Below, piece after piece: positions 19,522-28,835 of a stretch of 64,000 nucleotides of DNA. Source of the DNA: Candidatus Pacearchaeota archaeon (lineage in GTDB: Archaea > Nanobdellota > Nanobdellia > Pacearchaeales > GW2011-AR1); the NCBI GenBank assembly GCA_019659125.1, contig JAIFVX010000001.1:438097-502096 (forward strand), written 5' to 3'. The notes below the pieces were generated by a model. The model was given only the letters and a program-made list of their open reading frames with translations, was not told where the DNA came from and made no database searches. The translations under genes and the position numbers were made by a program. The first letter of the stretch is position 1; each line of letters opens with the position of its first letter.

Positions 19522-21435
19522 TCAACCAGATTCTGCGAGTTTAAGCATTGCAACGAGCTTCAAGTTAGTCTCATCAGCATTTGTAACTGCGACTATTATC
19601 CCATTAATCGTCTTTGAGCTGTTTTCAAGAACTTCCTTTGTCTCATAAGTACCATCATCCTTTGTCACTCTGATAGTAGCGGCACTATCTGAAGCAGATA
19701 TAAGCTCAATAGTGTATTCTACTCCATCAATAGATGTTATCTGTGAAGGTGCATCACTAGTCAGATATATTTGGCCTGGTCCAAGTTTGCATGCTCCATT
19801 CTGACATCCATTAGGACAATTCACGTTGACTTCATAATAGCCTGTCTGGTCTGGTCCTCCAATTCCCTCAATATTAGGGTCGTCTTTATTAGGAGCAGTA
19901 CATGAGTACTCTCGTGAGAAATTGGTATACTTCCCATCATGAGGATTATCACTGTCTTTCCAGCAGTAGTCTTTTCTGATAACATTTCCTGTGCTTAAGA
20001 TTCCTGTAGTGTAATAGTCAACTCCGCCGTCGCTATCCGAGCAAATGGCAGTTTGATCCTCGCAAGACTCAGTATAGCTTGCTCCCTTGCAAAGACTGAT
20101 AATCTGCTGGTCTCTAGAACAGAAGTAAGGCTGAACTTCTGCGCTTATAGTAACAGTTCTCTTTCCATTAACGCATTCACTTTTAAACCTAGAATAACTA
20201 CATTGGGACTGAGAACATAAATCATCCATATTGCAGGTGAATGAATGAGTCTCGAACACTTTGTCTCCCCAGTAAAATACATAACTTCCACCAGTCGTGG
20301 TAGGAGGCAGATTAGGCTCGTCCTTATCGTGAGGGTCATAGTAGGCATTTTCATTGTAGAAAATATTATAGCAAGCATCACGAACTACGTTTTCATTCAT
20401 AACCTCATTTTCTCCTCTTTGCTCACATTCCTGAGCAGAAATATCTCCATAATCCGATGTATAAAGGCTAATTCCCAAGGAATTTCTAATCTTGACCTGA
20501 CAGTGGATCTTGAAATCATCCTGTATTCCTTCAGGCATTATGAATGTTGAAGGATATCTCGTTACATACGCCCTAAGCAATGCTAAAAGAGCATCGTCAT
20601 CATCGACTTCATCAGTCATAGTCAAATCTAAGAAAACCGCATTAGGTCCGCTTACCCAGAATGCCAGAGCTCTTAATTTCCTGTTTCCTGCAGGACCATC
20701 CTCAACTTCACTTACTACAATCGCAGCTCTTGGATCGACTGTTGGAGGCATATATGTAATTTGATTAACAAACTCTATGTCATAACCTCTGTCATGTCCA
20801 TCCCTTTTTGGATATTTAGAGAGGATTACATTCTTCATCTGATCAAAAGTAATATCAGAATTATATCTCGCAACAGTCATTTTTACCTGAAGAGCATTCC
20901 CGTTATCTGAATAAGTAGCAGTAGAACCATTCTTGAATCCAGTAAAGAATTTCTTATAATCTTCAGAGATAAGGCTAGAAACACTATTTGTCTTAAGCTT
21001 CAAAGAGCCAAAGTCCTGCTTAATAATGTAATCTCCTGTTCTGTCGACAACACAAGCACCTGCAACACATGCCTTTCCAGCACCGCATGCCCGGTCTGTT
21101 GATCGTATGTTTACGTTCGCACTGCTCTTCTCACAACTGTACTCAAGAACGGTCTTGCTGTCCTTGCAGGTGTCGGTCTTTGAATCAAGCTTAGCACCCC
21201 GATTGCCAAATGGCAACTTTCTGTAAAGTTCTACAGTGCTTGCAGTGGCAGTCTTACTCTTAAGCTTAGCGTTGCCTTCAGGATCGATGCAAACATAATC
21301 CTTAGTTTCTACTATTTTAGTATTATTTTCAGAATTGGCGACAGCATTACCTGTGAACGGCCAGAAAGCGTAAGCAGAAAAGATGGAAAGTACAAGAAGT
21401 GCTGAAAAAGATAGGATGACCATGCTCTTTTTCAT
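19522..21435 (-). CDS. secreted/surface Cys-rich protein
   Basis: Likely start MKKSMVILSFSALLVLSIFSAYAFWPFTGNAVANSENN (signal/anchor plus FTGNAV motif); the track extends it to 21597. Confidence 0.65.
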   Translation of the reverse strand: MKKSMVILSFSALLVLSIFSAYAFWPFTGNAVANSENNTKIVETKDYVCIDPEGNAKLKSKTATASTVELYRKLPFGNRGAKLDSKTDTCKDSKTVLEYSCEKSSANVNIRSTDRACGAGKACVAGACVVDRTGDYIIKQDFGSLKLKTNSVSSLISEDYKKFFTGFKNGSTATYSDNGNALQVKMTVARYNSDITFDQMKNVILSKYPKRDGHDRGYDIEFVNQITYMPPTVDPRAAIVVSEVEDGPAGNRKLRALAFWVSGPNAVFLDLTMTDEVDDDDALLALLRAYVTRYPSTFIMPEGIQDDFKIHCQVKIRNSLGISLYTSDYGDISAQECEQRGENEVMNENVVRDACYNIFYNENAYYDPHDKDEPNLPPTTTGGSYVFYWGDKVFETHSFTCNMDDLCSQSQCSYSRFKSECVNGKRTVTISAEVQPYFCSRDQQIISLCKGASYTESCEDQTAICSDSDGGVDYYTTGILSTGNVIRKDYCWKDSDNPHDGKYTNFSREYSCTAPNKDDPNIEGIGGPDQTGYYEVNVNCPNGCQNGACKLGPGQIYLTSDAPSQITSIDGVEYTIELISASDSAATIRVTKDDGTYETKEVLENSSKTINGIIVAVTNADETNLKLVAMLKLAESG

Positions 21436-21558
21436 ACGCTTAGTCAGTTTTGATATATATATACCTTTCTGAGAATAGAAAGCAAAAAAAGAGCAATAAG
21501 TATTGCTTGCAAGTAATAAAAGCAATACAATTTTAAACCCTTTACTCCTCCAGAGACG

Positions 21559-21852
21559 ATGGAAGAGGGATATCAGTCGTACCAGGGAGATGTGCAAACA
21601 AGAGTGCGTGATGTAGAGGAAAAACAGAGGCTTCTGAGAGATAGGATACTTCTTCTAGGGCAGACGCTCGTTGAAGAGCGAGAAAAAACATTCAAGGAAA
21701 TGCAGGAGATGAAGAAAATGACGTTTATGTTAAAAGAGGAGAATGACCGGATGAAGGAATTTCTGCAAAGGATTACTGAACAGCTGACATCGACAGCGCG
21801 AAAGGAAGAGCTCATGATATTGCAGAGGCAATTCGATCTGTTTAGGAAATAA
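21559..21852 (+). CDS. coiled-coil protein
   Basis: Charged heptad-like sequence; stop overlaps the next start (TAATG). Confidence 0.6.
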   Translation: MEEGYQSYQGDVQTRVRDVEEKQRLLRDRILLLGQTLVEEREKTFKEMQEMKKMTFMLKEENDRMKEFLQRITEQLTSTARKEELMILQRQFDLFRK

Positions 21853-22517
21853 TGGGAGTTATAGAGGATATTCGGAGAATGCAGGAAGAAGGCAACTCAG
21901 AGCAAGATATCATCCATTCACTTGCAGAGCAGGGAGTGTCAGAAGCTGAGATAACGGATGCTCTTACCCAATCAAGGATAAAGAAGGCTGTGACTGAGAA
22001 TGACTATGAATCCTCGATGACTCTTGGAAAAGTAGGCCAGCCTCAAGAAGCAAGTAGTCTAGGGAAAAGTTTCGAAGGCATGCAGCCATCCATGATGAAC
22101 ATTGCCCCTCCCGAGCCCGGGCAAGAATACGTGGGCCAGCCCTATCAGCAGCAACAGCAATACCAGCAGACGTATGTCCAGGAGACGCCGGGACAGCAGC
22201 AACAGCAACAGTATGATTATGCCTATCAGCCCAATGTAAGTACCGACACCATTTCAGAAATATCTGAGCAGATTGTCTCGGAAAGGCTTTTCTCTATAAA
22301 GAAGGAGCTTGAGAAAACACTAGACATGAAAATGATCTTCGAGTCAAAGATAGATTTCATTGATGAGCGGCTGAAGAGAATAGAGAAGATCATTGACCGA
22401 TTACAATTATCAATCCTTCAGAAAGTGGGGGAATACACGACGAATATAGAGGACATAAAGAAGGAATTGGTAGAAACGCAAAAATCATTCAAATCGCTTC
22501 ACGGAAAGCATAAGTAA
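21852..22517 (+). CDS. coiled-coil protein with Gln-rich linker
   Basis: N-terminal EDIRRMQEEGNSEQDIIHSLAEQGVSEAEITDALTQ; YQQQQQYQQTYVQETPGQQQQQQYDYAYQ linker; C-terminal coiled coil. Confidence 0.65.
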   Translation: MGVIEDIRRMQEEGNSEQDIIHSLAEQGVSEAEITDALTQSRIKKAVTENDYESSMTLGKVGQPQEASSLGKSFEGMQPSMMNIAPPEPGQEYVGQPYQQQQQYQQTYVQETPGQQQQQQYDYAYQPNVSTDTISEISEQIVSERLFSIKKELEKTLDMKMIFESKIDFIDERLKRIEKIIDRLQLSILQKVGEYTTNIEDIKKELVETQKSFKSLHGKHK

Positions 22518-23012
22518 TTACTTACTTCTCACTAATACCCAACTGACGATTGCCCCAGCAACAAGCAAAAGAAATGCTCCGGTTACTCGAGGCGAATATG
22601 CCCATCCTGAAAAACTGCTTGGCCCTCCAGGCAAGTATGCTTGGAAATACGATGAGAATACAACGATTCCAGAGACGATAAAGATGACAATAAGCGCAAT
22701 AGCAAATCCTCTTCCAACCTGAGGGCTCCAGTTCTTCGTGAAATCTCCGCCAACAAACCCCACTAATGCAAGCATCAAGAACAAACTAACGATAAGAACG
22801 GCAAACCAAGGGATAATGCTTAATACATAGGTTCTCGGACCGATTGCCGAGACGAATACTGTGGCAAGAATAAATGCTGTAAGGAGTTCAATGAATTTGT
22901 TTTCAACGACTTTCGTCTTGTTTAATACGACGAAGACGACAATAAATACAAAAAGAAATCCTAAAAGGGGTAAGAATATTTCAATGCCTGAAAGATCTAC
23001 GGGAGTTACCAT
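22518..23012 (-). CDS. multi-TM protein, one of three related membrane proteins
   Basis: IEIFLPLLGFLFVFIVVFVVLNKTKVV... resembles the neighbouring LPFLLLFAVIFGILSTTNIIG. Confidence 0.6.
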   Translation of the reverse strand: MVTPVDLSGIEIFLPLLGFLFVFIVVFVVLNKTKVVENKFIELLTAFILATVFVSAIGPRTYVLSIIPWFAVLIVSLFLMLALVGFVGGDFTKNWSPQVGRGFAIALIVIFIVSGIVVFSSYFQAYLPGGPSSFSGWAYSPRVTGAFLLLVAGAIVSWVLVRSK

Positions 23013-23542
23013 TATTGACCACGGTGATGGGTGAGCGTAGCCGCGCCACCTGTTCCACCTTTAGAGTTCGCAGCCACGACAGCAATGACAACTCCAAGAA
23101 GCAATATTGCTCCTATGATATATGCTACGCTATCTTCCGATGCAAATGAAGTGTACCAACCAAAGTGACTGAATGAATTGTTTATGACGACAATGGCGAT
23201 GATAACAGCGATCGTTGCAAGCCCCCAATACCAGTATTTTCTCTGCTCATCAGGGATGAAGAGGCCAAATAATATGAGTACTGTAAGAAGGACTGCGATA
23301 CCTATACCTAATCTCGGGAATAATTCCTTCAAGAAGTCTCCAAAATAATTAAACTGCAAGGCCATCAGTGCAACAACAACTGCGATAAGACCATGAACTC
23401 CCCTATTCGAGCCTATAATGTTAGTAGTGGAGAGAATTCCAAAGATAACAGCAAAAAGAAGGAGGAAGGGGAGAATGTAATCGAAAACACCGGCAGTCTG
23501 CCACTGATTAAGAATCGAACCAATTGTAATCATAAGCACCAT
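23012..23542 (-). CDS. multi-TM protein, related to neighbours
   Basis: FDYILPFLLLFAVIFGILSTTNIIGSNRGVHGLIAVVVALMALQF. Confidence 0.6.
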   Translation of the reverse strand: MVLMITIGSILNQWQTAGVFDYILPFLLLFAVIFGILSTTNIIGSNRGVHGLIAVVVALMALQFNYFGDFLKELFPRLGIGIAVLLTVLILFGLFIPDEQRKYWYWGLATIAVIIAIVVINNSFSHFGWYTSFASEDSVAYIIGAILLLGVVIAVVAANSKGGTGGAATLTHHRGQ

Positions 23543-23584
23543 GGTGCTCTAATCAAAGATTAATTTATATATGTTTCGCTGCAG

Positions 23585-24103
23585 TTAATGGCTCGAACTG
23601 CCTGAGCTCTTTCCACTGAATCCGACAACAGCAGCAACGGCAATAATAACAATGATGATAATGATGGCATTGGTTGCAATTGACGAATCCTCACCCTCAA
23701 ACAAGCCCTTGATGTATTCCCATCCACCACTATAGACAAGAACTGCAATGACAACTGCAATAAGAGCTAAAATTCCTACCGCCATCTTAACATTCTTGTG
23801 AATCTGAAATGTTCCAGGCTCATGGAACATTCCCCACATCATGAGAAATACAAGGCCAACAATTAAGGCAACTGCTGAGAACGAAACTAATTGCACGGTA
23901 AGTTGTACTGCCCAAGCAAATGAGACAAATATTAAGCCAATAACAAGTGCCACAATGGCATCAAGCTGTCTCTTGCCGTCTCCAAGAATTTTAGTCTTCT
24001 GAAGAACGGCAAACACAAGTGCGAAGATGAGTAGAAATGGTAAGACAAGTTCAACGAACAAGGGCGACTGAAGAATCGTTGCGCCGCCGTACGTGAATGC
24101 CAT
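23585..24103 (-). CDS. multi-TM protein, related to neighbours
   Basis: LVLPFLLIFALVFAVLQKTKILGDGKRQLDAIVALVIGLIFVSF. Confidence 0.6.
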   Translation of the reverse strand: MAFTYGGATILQSPLFVELVLPFLLIFALVFAVLQKTKILGDGKRQLDAIVALVIGLIFVSFAWAVQLTVQLVSFSAVALIVGLVFLMMWGMFHEPGTFQIHKNVKMAVGILALIAVVIAVLVYSGGWEYIKGLFEGEDSSIATNAIIIIIVIIAVAAVVGFSGKSSGSSSH

Positions 24104-24137
24104 CAGTCAAGTTTGTTTCTAGAATATTTAAATCTTC

Positions 24138-24458
24138 TCACAATTGCTCGTCAGCGGTTGCAGAAACATCAACGGGAGCCATCGCGCCTTCTTCGCGCAT
24201 TGGTAATGATGCCTTGTTAACAACAAAAACGTCCCCAATGGCCTTTACAAACTGATGAGGGATAATAACACCCCGTGCTCCTCCAAACAATGAGACTGCG
24301 CCGCTTCCAACCTTGATTCTCCATCCTTCTACCTTGTTATCAATCAGATTGACCTCTTCGACCTGTCCGAAATAGTCACCTTCAGAAGTATAGACGTGCT
24401 TCCCAATAACCTCGCTGACTCTTTTTATTCTAAGCATGATAAACGTTGCAAAGAACAC
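24138..24458 (-). CDS. PRC-barrel domain protein
   Basis: VSEVIGKHVYTSEGDYFGQVEEVNLIDNKVEGWRIKVG...GVIIPHQFVKAIGDVFVVN. Confidence 0.75.
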   Translation of the reverse strand: MFFATFIMLRIKRVSEVIGKHVYTSEGDYFGQVEEVNLIDNKVEGWRIKVGSGAVSLFGGARGVIIPHQFVKAIGDVFVVNKASLPMREEGAMAPVDVSATADEQL

Positions 24459-24552
24459 TATTTATACTTTATGTTTTTCTATTATATACATACGAAAATG
24501 ATAATAGACTGAGAGCCATAATGTTTATATAAACAACAGCTTCAAAAGAGGG

Positions 24553-25194
24553 ATGAGAGACTCCGAATTTGCGCACATTATCGCTGCAGTCATTATTCTT
24601 ACACTGGTCATTAGCTTTTCCGCACTTATCGGCGGGGATTTTGCACTTATACCTCAATTATTTCTCTTCGCAGTCATTATCATTGCAACAGCGCTGCTTG
24701 CAAAAAAGATAATGGCCTATATTTTAGATGCAGATGTTGAGCACAGGTTATGGATGATGGATCGTTATGGGTGGAAAGCGCACCAGCATTTCAAGAGGGA
24801 AGTGCCTGCAGGAATTATCATACCCCTATTTTTGACACTTTTCTCACTTGGTACGGTAAAATTCATGGGAATTCTTACTTATGAAGCACGAGCGTTGAAG
24901 GTAAGGGCTGCTAAGCGTTTTGGTCCTTACAGTTATACGGAGATGACTGATTGGCATAATGGATTAATAGGTGCAGCAGGAGTTGTTGCTGTCTTGGTGC
25001 TTGCCATGGTGATCTATCTGGTCCCTGCGAATCTCGAGCTGCTTGCAAAAATGGCAGTTTTCTACGCCCTTTCAAATATGATCCCATTTTCAAAATTGGA
25101 CGGTACGCAGATCTTCTTCGGTTCTCGTGTGCTATGGACCGCACTTGCAGTAATAACCCTTATTTTTACGACTTACGCATTCGTTCTTCCATAA
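24553..25194 (+). CDS. M50-like membrane protein without a visible HExxH (degenerate site-2 protease-like)
   Basis: SNMIPFSKLDGTQIFFG resembles the M50 NxxPxxxLDG motif; no HExxH in the N-terminal half. Confidence 0.6.
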   Translation: MRDSEFAHIIAAVIILTLVISFSALIGGDFALIPQLFLFAVIIIATALLAKKIMAYILDADVEHRLWMMDRYGWKAHQHFKREVPAGIIIPLFLTLFSLGTVKFMGILTYEARALKVRAAKRFGPYSYTEMTDWHNGLIGAAGVVAVLVLAMVIYLVPANLELLAKMAVFYALSNMIPFSKLDGTQIFFGSRVLWTALAVITLIFTTYAFVLP

Positions 25195-25225
25195 GAAACA
25201 TAAACCCTTATGGAGTAGAATTATC

Positions 25226-26743
25226 ATGATGATACCTAGAGATTACCAACAGGCAATTTTTAACACTGCAAAAGAGCGCAACACCCTTGTTGTCCTACCC
25301 ACAGGGCTGGGAAAAACACTGATAGCACTCATGCTTGCAACTGAAAGCATAAAACGTCATCCTGGAAAGAAAGTCCTGTTCCTTGCACCTACAAGACCTC
25401 TTGTCGAGCAGCATTACGATTATTTCACGAAGAACCTTCCAGAGCTCTTTGCAGATCTCCAGCTGTTCACCGGCTCTGTCCCTGCGGAAAAAAGAAAGAA
25501 GATATTCTCTACGGCGGAGATCGTCTTTTCTACCCCTCAATGCATTGCCAATGATCTTCGTCATTATTTATATGACATGACTGATGTCTGCCTGCTTATT
25601 ATTGATGAGGCTCATCGATGTCTAAAGAACTATGACTACACTGCAGTCGTTGATTATTACAAGAGACAAGCGGAGAATCAACGGATTCTCGGACTTACTG
25701 CCTCTCCAGGATCAGATTCTGATAAGGTAAAGGAGATATGTGCCCATCTTGATATAGAGGATATAGAGGTAAGGACTCGGGAATCTCCGGATGTAAAGGA
25801 CTATCTGCAAGAAAGAGAGTTCAAAAAAATAGAAGTCCCCTTTCCCCAAGAATTTATAGAAATCCGCATTTTACTCAGAAGGATTTTCGATTCTAGAGTA
25901 GAACAGTTGAAAGCAAGAAGCCTTTTGTTTGGTCCTGCGAACAAGATTACTCTTCTAAAGCTTCAGCACGCGCTTGCAAAAAGAATGGCTGGCAATTTCA
26001 ATGCCATGATCGGAATGGGATTGACTGCACAGGCAATCAAGATCTCCCATGCAATGGAATTGCTTGAGACCCAGACACTCTCAGGTTTGCATGATTATCT
26101 TCGAGGCTTGATAAAACAAGCAGAAGAAGGAAAGACGAAGGCGGTAAAAAATCTAGTGAAGCTTCCTGAATTTAACGCAGCGCTAATTTCCTTAACCGAC
26201 TTACTGACAAAGAAAATAGAGCATCCAAAGATCGAAGAGTGTGCTGTTCTGGTAGAAAATGAAATACAGGAAAATCAAAAGGCAAAAATAATGATATTTA
26301 CGCAATTTAGGGAAACTGCCTCTCAAATTGTTAAAAGGCTTTCTCAAATTCCCAATATCCGACCTGCCGTTTTTATAGGTCAAGCAAAGAAGCATGGTGT
26401 AGGTCTCTCACAGAAGGAGCAGAAGCAAGTCATCGAACATTTCAAGGAGGGAGTCATCAATGTGGTGGTTGCAACATCAATTGGTGAAGAAGGACTTGAC
26501 ATCCCTGAAGTGAATGCAGTCGTCTTCTACGAGCCAATCCCTTCAGCCATACGAAAGATCCAGAGAGCGGGAAGAACTGCACGATTAGCGCCAGGAAAGC
26601 TCTTTATTCTTATTACAAAAGATACCCGGGATGAATTCCATCATAATGCCTCTACAGCGCGAGAAAAGAAAATGTACCGAACCATAGAGCTCGTAAAAAG
26701 GGAAATTAAAAACAGGCCAAAAACATTGAAGGACTTCACATAA
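25226..26743 (+). CDS. Hef/FANCM-type superfamily 2 helicase (stand-alone helicase part)
   Basis: VVLPTGLGKTLIALML, LLIIDEAHRC, GLTASPG, TSIGEEGLDIPEVNAVVFYEPIPSAIRKIQRAGRTAR. Confidence 0.9.
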   Translation: MMIPRDYQQAIFNTAKERNTLVVLPTGLGKTLIALMLATESIKRHPGKKVLFLAPTRPLVEQHYDYFTKNLPELFADLQLFTGSVPAEKRKKIFSTAEIVFSTPQCIANDLRHYLYDMTDVCLLIIDEAHRCLKNYDYTAVVDYYKRQAENQRILGLTASPGSDSDKVKEICAHLDIEDIEVRTRESPDVKDYLQEREFKKIEVPFPQEFIEIRILLRRIFDSRVEQLKARSLLFGPANKITLLKLQHALAKRMAGNFNAMIGMGLTAQAIKISHAMELLETQTLSGLHDYLRGLIKQAEEGKTKAVKNLVKLPEFNAALISLTDLLTKKIEHPKIEECAVLVENEIQENQKAKIMIFTQFRETASQIVKRLSQIPNIRPAVFIGQAKKHGVGLSQKEQKQVIEHFKEGVINVVVATSIGEEGLDIPEVNAVVFYEPIPSAIRKIQRAGRTARLAPGKLFILITKDTRDEFHHNASTAREKKMYRTIELVKREIKNRPKTLKDFT

Positions 26744-26767
26744 GGTTTATTAATATACTCCCCCTAT

Positions 26768-27079
26768 ATGCTTATGAATAATTTTATTAAATATTTCTTT
26801 TCAGTTATTAATTTAATTCTTATCTTGGTTTTTATGCTCGGTGGAGTCTTTAAGGAAATATCACGCGCTATTTCTTTCCAAGCAGGAGTAAGATTCTTTG
26901 ACACATTAGTTTATTTTCCCCTCATCCCAATCCTTGGTATAGTATCTCTAATTATCGGAGGATATCTTCTAATAAAAAATAAGGAAAAGTTTGGAGGATG
27001 GTTTAATATCATAATTGGAATTGGCTCTTTATTAGTAACGGGATGGGTTTTCTGGTATCTATCTACTCATTCATTTTGA
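26768..27079 (+). CDS. small membrane protein
   Basis: Three hydrophobic segments; preceded by a TATA-like AT-rich region. Confidence 0.45.
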   Translation: MLMNNFIKYFFSVINLILILVFMLGGVFKEISRAISFQAGVRFFDTLVYFPLIPILGIVSLIIGGYLLIKNKEKFGGWFNIIIGIGSLLVTGWVFWYLSTHSF

Positions 27080-27128
27080 TGGTAGTCAAGGGCAAAGACG
27101 ACCTAACTTCATTTTTCATAATCATCAC

Positions 27129-27827
27129 ATGACATTCTTTGACATATTTTCAAACAAAAGGTTAAAGGAACCAAGAAAAATCAACATCCTAGTGGATCAT
27201 AGGGAGAAAAACTCCCTTGTTCCCTCCCACCTTGCCTCTCAAGGGATAGGGGTAAGGTTCCAGCAGCTTAACGTTGCAGACTATTTGTTTGGGAATATAG
27301 CGATTGAAAGAAAGACCATCAATGATCTGAAATCCTCTATCATCAGCAAGCGCATTAACGCGCAGCTTCTCGAGCTTAAACAATATCCCAAGCCACTGCT
27401 GCTTGTGGAAGGAATAGGTAACGAGGATTTATATGAAGGGATTATCAACGAGAATGCCTTGCGAGGTTTCCTCCTCTCCGTAGCGTTGGAATACCAGGTC
27501 CCCATAATTTTTACGCAAGATGAGGAGGATTCTGCTCGATATATTGCCATTCTCGCGAAAAAGAAGGAAAATAAGCATCCCTCATTGAGGGCATCCAAGA
27601 TTACACCGACTGAAGAGCAAAGGCTTCAATATATCCTGGAAGGGTTTCCAAGAATAGGACCGAAGACAGCAAAAAAACTCCTTGCAAAATTCAAGACCAT
27701 AAAAAATATTGTCAATGCCTCTGAAGAGGATCTCCAGGAGATTCTAGGGAAAAATGAGGAAATCTTCTCATATCTCATCAAACATGAAGCCTCATTTGAT
27801 GATATGGACGGGCAAGAAGACACATAA
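27129..27827 (+). CDS. ERCC4/XPF-type nuclease with HhH (stand-alone Hef nuclease part)
   Basis: ILVDHREKNS...ADYLFGNIAIERKTINDL; C-terminal HhH EGFPRIGPKTAKKLLAKF. Confidence 0.9.
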   Translation: MTFFDIFSNKRLKEPRKINILVDHREKNSLVPSHLASQGIGVRFQQLNVADYLFGNIAIERKTINDLKSSIISKRINAQLLELKQYPKPLLLVEGIGNEDLYEGIINENALRGFLLSVALEYQVPIIFTQDEEDSARYIAILAKKKENKHPSLRASKITPTEEQRLQYILEGFPRIGPKTAKKLLAKFKTIKNIVNASEEDLQEILGKNEEIFSYLIKHEASFDDMDGQEDT

Positions 27828-27828
27828 T

Positions 27829-28371
27829 CTATTTTTCTGCAGAATGGTACTCCTGAAGTAAGGAATAAACAGGTCCAAGTGCCTTTAAATGAGAACTCAT
27901 CAGCTTAAATGAATTACAAGAAAAGCTCAGAGGTTTTACATGGATTGAGGATACGGAATCTTCGAATCCCTTCTTATCCATAACATATTTTATTCTCGCC
28001 AGAGTGAGGTGTCCCATGAATCTTTCTTCCTCAGGAAATAATCCTTTTATTTTTTCATCAATCTTCTTCTGTAAATCATATAATCCCTTGCCCTGCACTT
28101 TTATCCAGACAATCCTCGGATTCTTATGATGGTGAAATATACCTATAGTGCCTAGGTTCAACTCCATAGGTTTAAATTTTATTTCCTTTAAGGCTTCCTT
28201 TACCTTCTCAAGTGTAGCGTCATCAATCTCTCCTAAAAATTTTAAGGTAAGATGAAGGTTCTCAAGTTCAGTGAGCTTGCCAGCAAATTTCTTCTTGCCC
28301 AACAGTTCATGGATCCGAGCAACTTCTTTTATGATTTCATCAGGAAAGTCAATTGCTATGAAAACTCTCAT
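27829..28371 (-). CDS. thpR: RNA 2',3'-cyclic phosphodiesterase (2'-5' RNA ligase family)
   Basis: Two HxT/S-type motifs NLHLTLKFLGEI and FMGHLTLARIKY; MRVFIAIDFPDEI. Confidence 0.9.
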   Translation of the reverse strand: MRVFIAIDFPDEIIKEVARIHELLGKKKFAGKLTELENLHLTLKFLGEIDDATLEKVKEALKEIKFKPMELNLGTIGIFHHHKNPRIVWIKVQGKGLYDLQKKIDEKIKGLFPEEERFMGHLTLARIKYVMDKKGFEDSVSSIHVKPLSFSCNSFKLMSSHLKALGPVYSLLQEYHSAEK

Positions 28372-28800
28372 CTAGTTCTTAATGCAAAGATAAAAACTGG
28401 CCGTCTTAGGTGTTGATTGATAATTAAGATAACCAGCAGAAACAGCGATAATTGTTCTGGTGCTGTTACGGCATTTGAGAAGTTTGTTATTGGTTCCAGG
28501 CTCGCAGAATGCCTCTCCCCAAACATACTTCGGAGCATTGGTACTGGCCTTATTAAGAGGACCGTCAGTTGTTGAATCAACACAAGGTAGAGCAGTGCCT
28601 GCACCGACACCTAATGCATCTCCAAATACAGTGCCTCCACCGACAATAGTGCCCTGCACTTCTTCTGCAGAATGGCCGAACACGGCCGGCTTAGGAGGAT
28701 TGGAATTGTAGGCATACACAGTAAATATTCCGGCAAGAACAATCAATAATCCAATGATGGTGAGAGCATACCTCTTTTCAATGTTCACTGACAGCTTCAT
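28372..28800 (-). CDS. N-terminally anchored hypothetical protein
   Basis: Signal/anchor YALTIIGLLIVLAGIFTVYAYNSNPPKPAVFGHSAEEVQGTIVGGGT. Confidence 0.55.
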   Translation of the reverse strand: MKLSVNIEKRYALTIIGLLIVLAGIFTVYAYNSNPPKPAVFGHSAEEVQGTIVGGGTVFGDALGVGAGTALPCVDSTTDGPLNKASTNAPKYVWGEAFCEPGTNNKLLKCRNSTRTIIAVSAGYLNYQSTPKTASFYLCIKN

Positions 28801-28835
28801 AGGGGAATAATAGGAGCATTATTTATAAGTCTTTC

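Noticed and set aside
22140-22215. CAG/CAA-rich stretch as a possible microsatellite
   Set aside because: Mixed codons with interruptions; better explained as a Gln-rich protein linker than an unstable repeat
25226-27827. Frameshifted single Hef gene (pseudogene) rather than a split
   Set aside because: Both ORFs are intact with own starts, all motifs present, and are separated by about 385 nt containing another ORF
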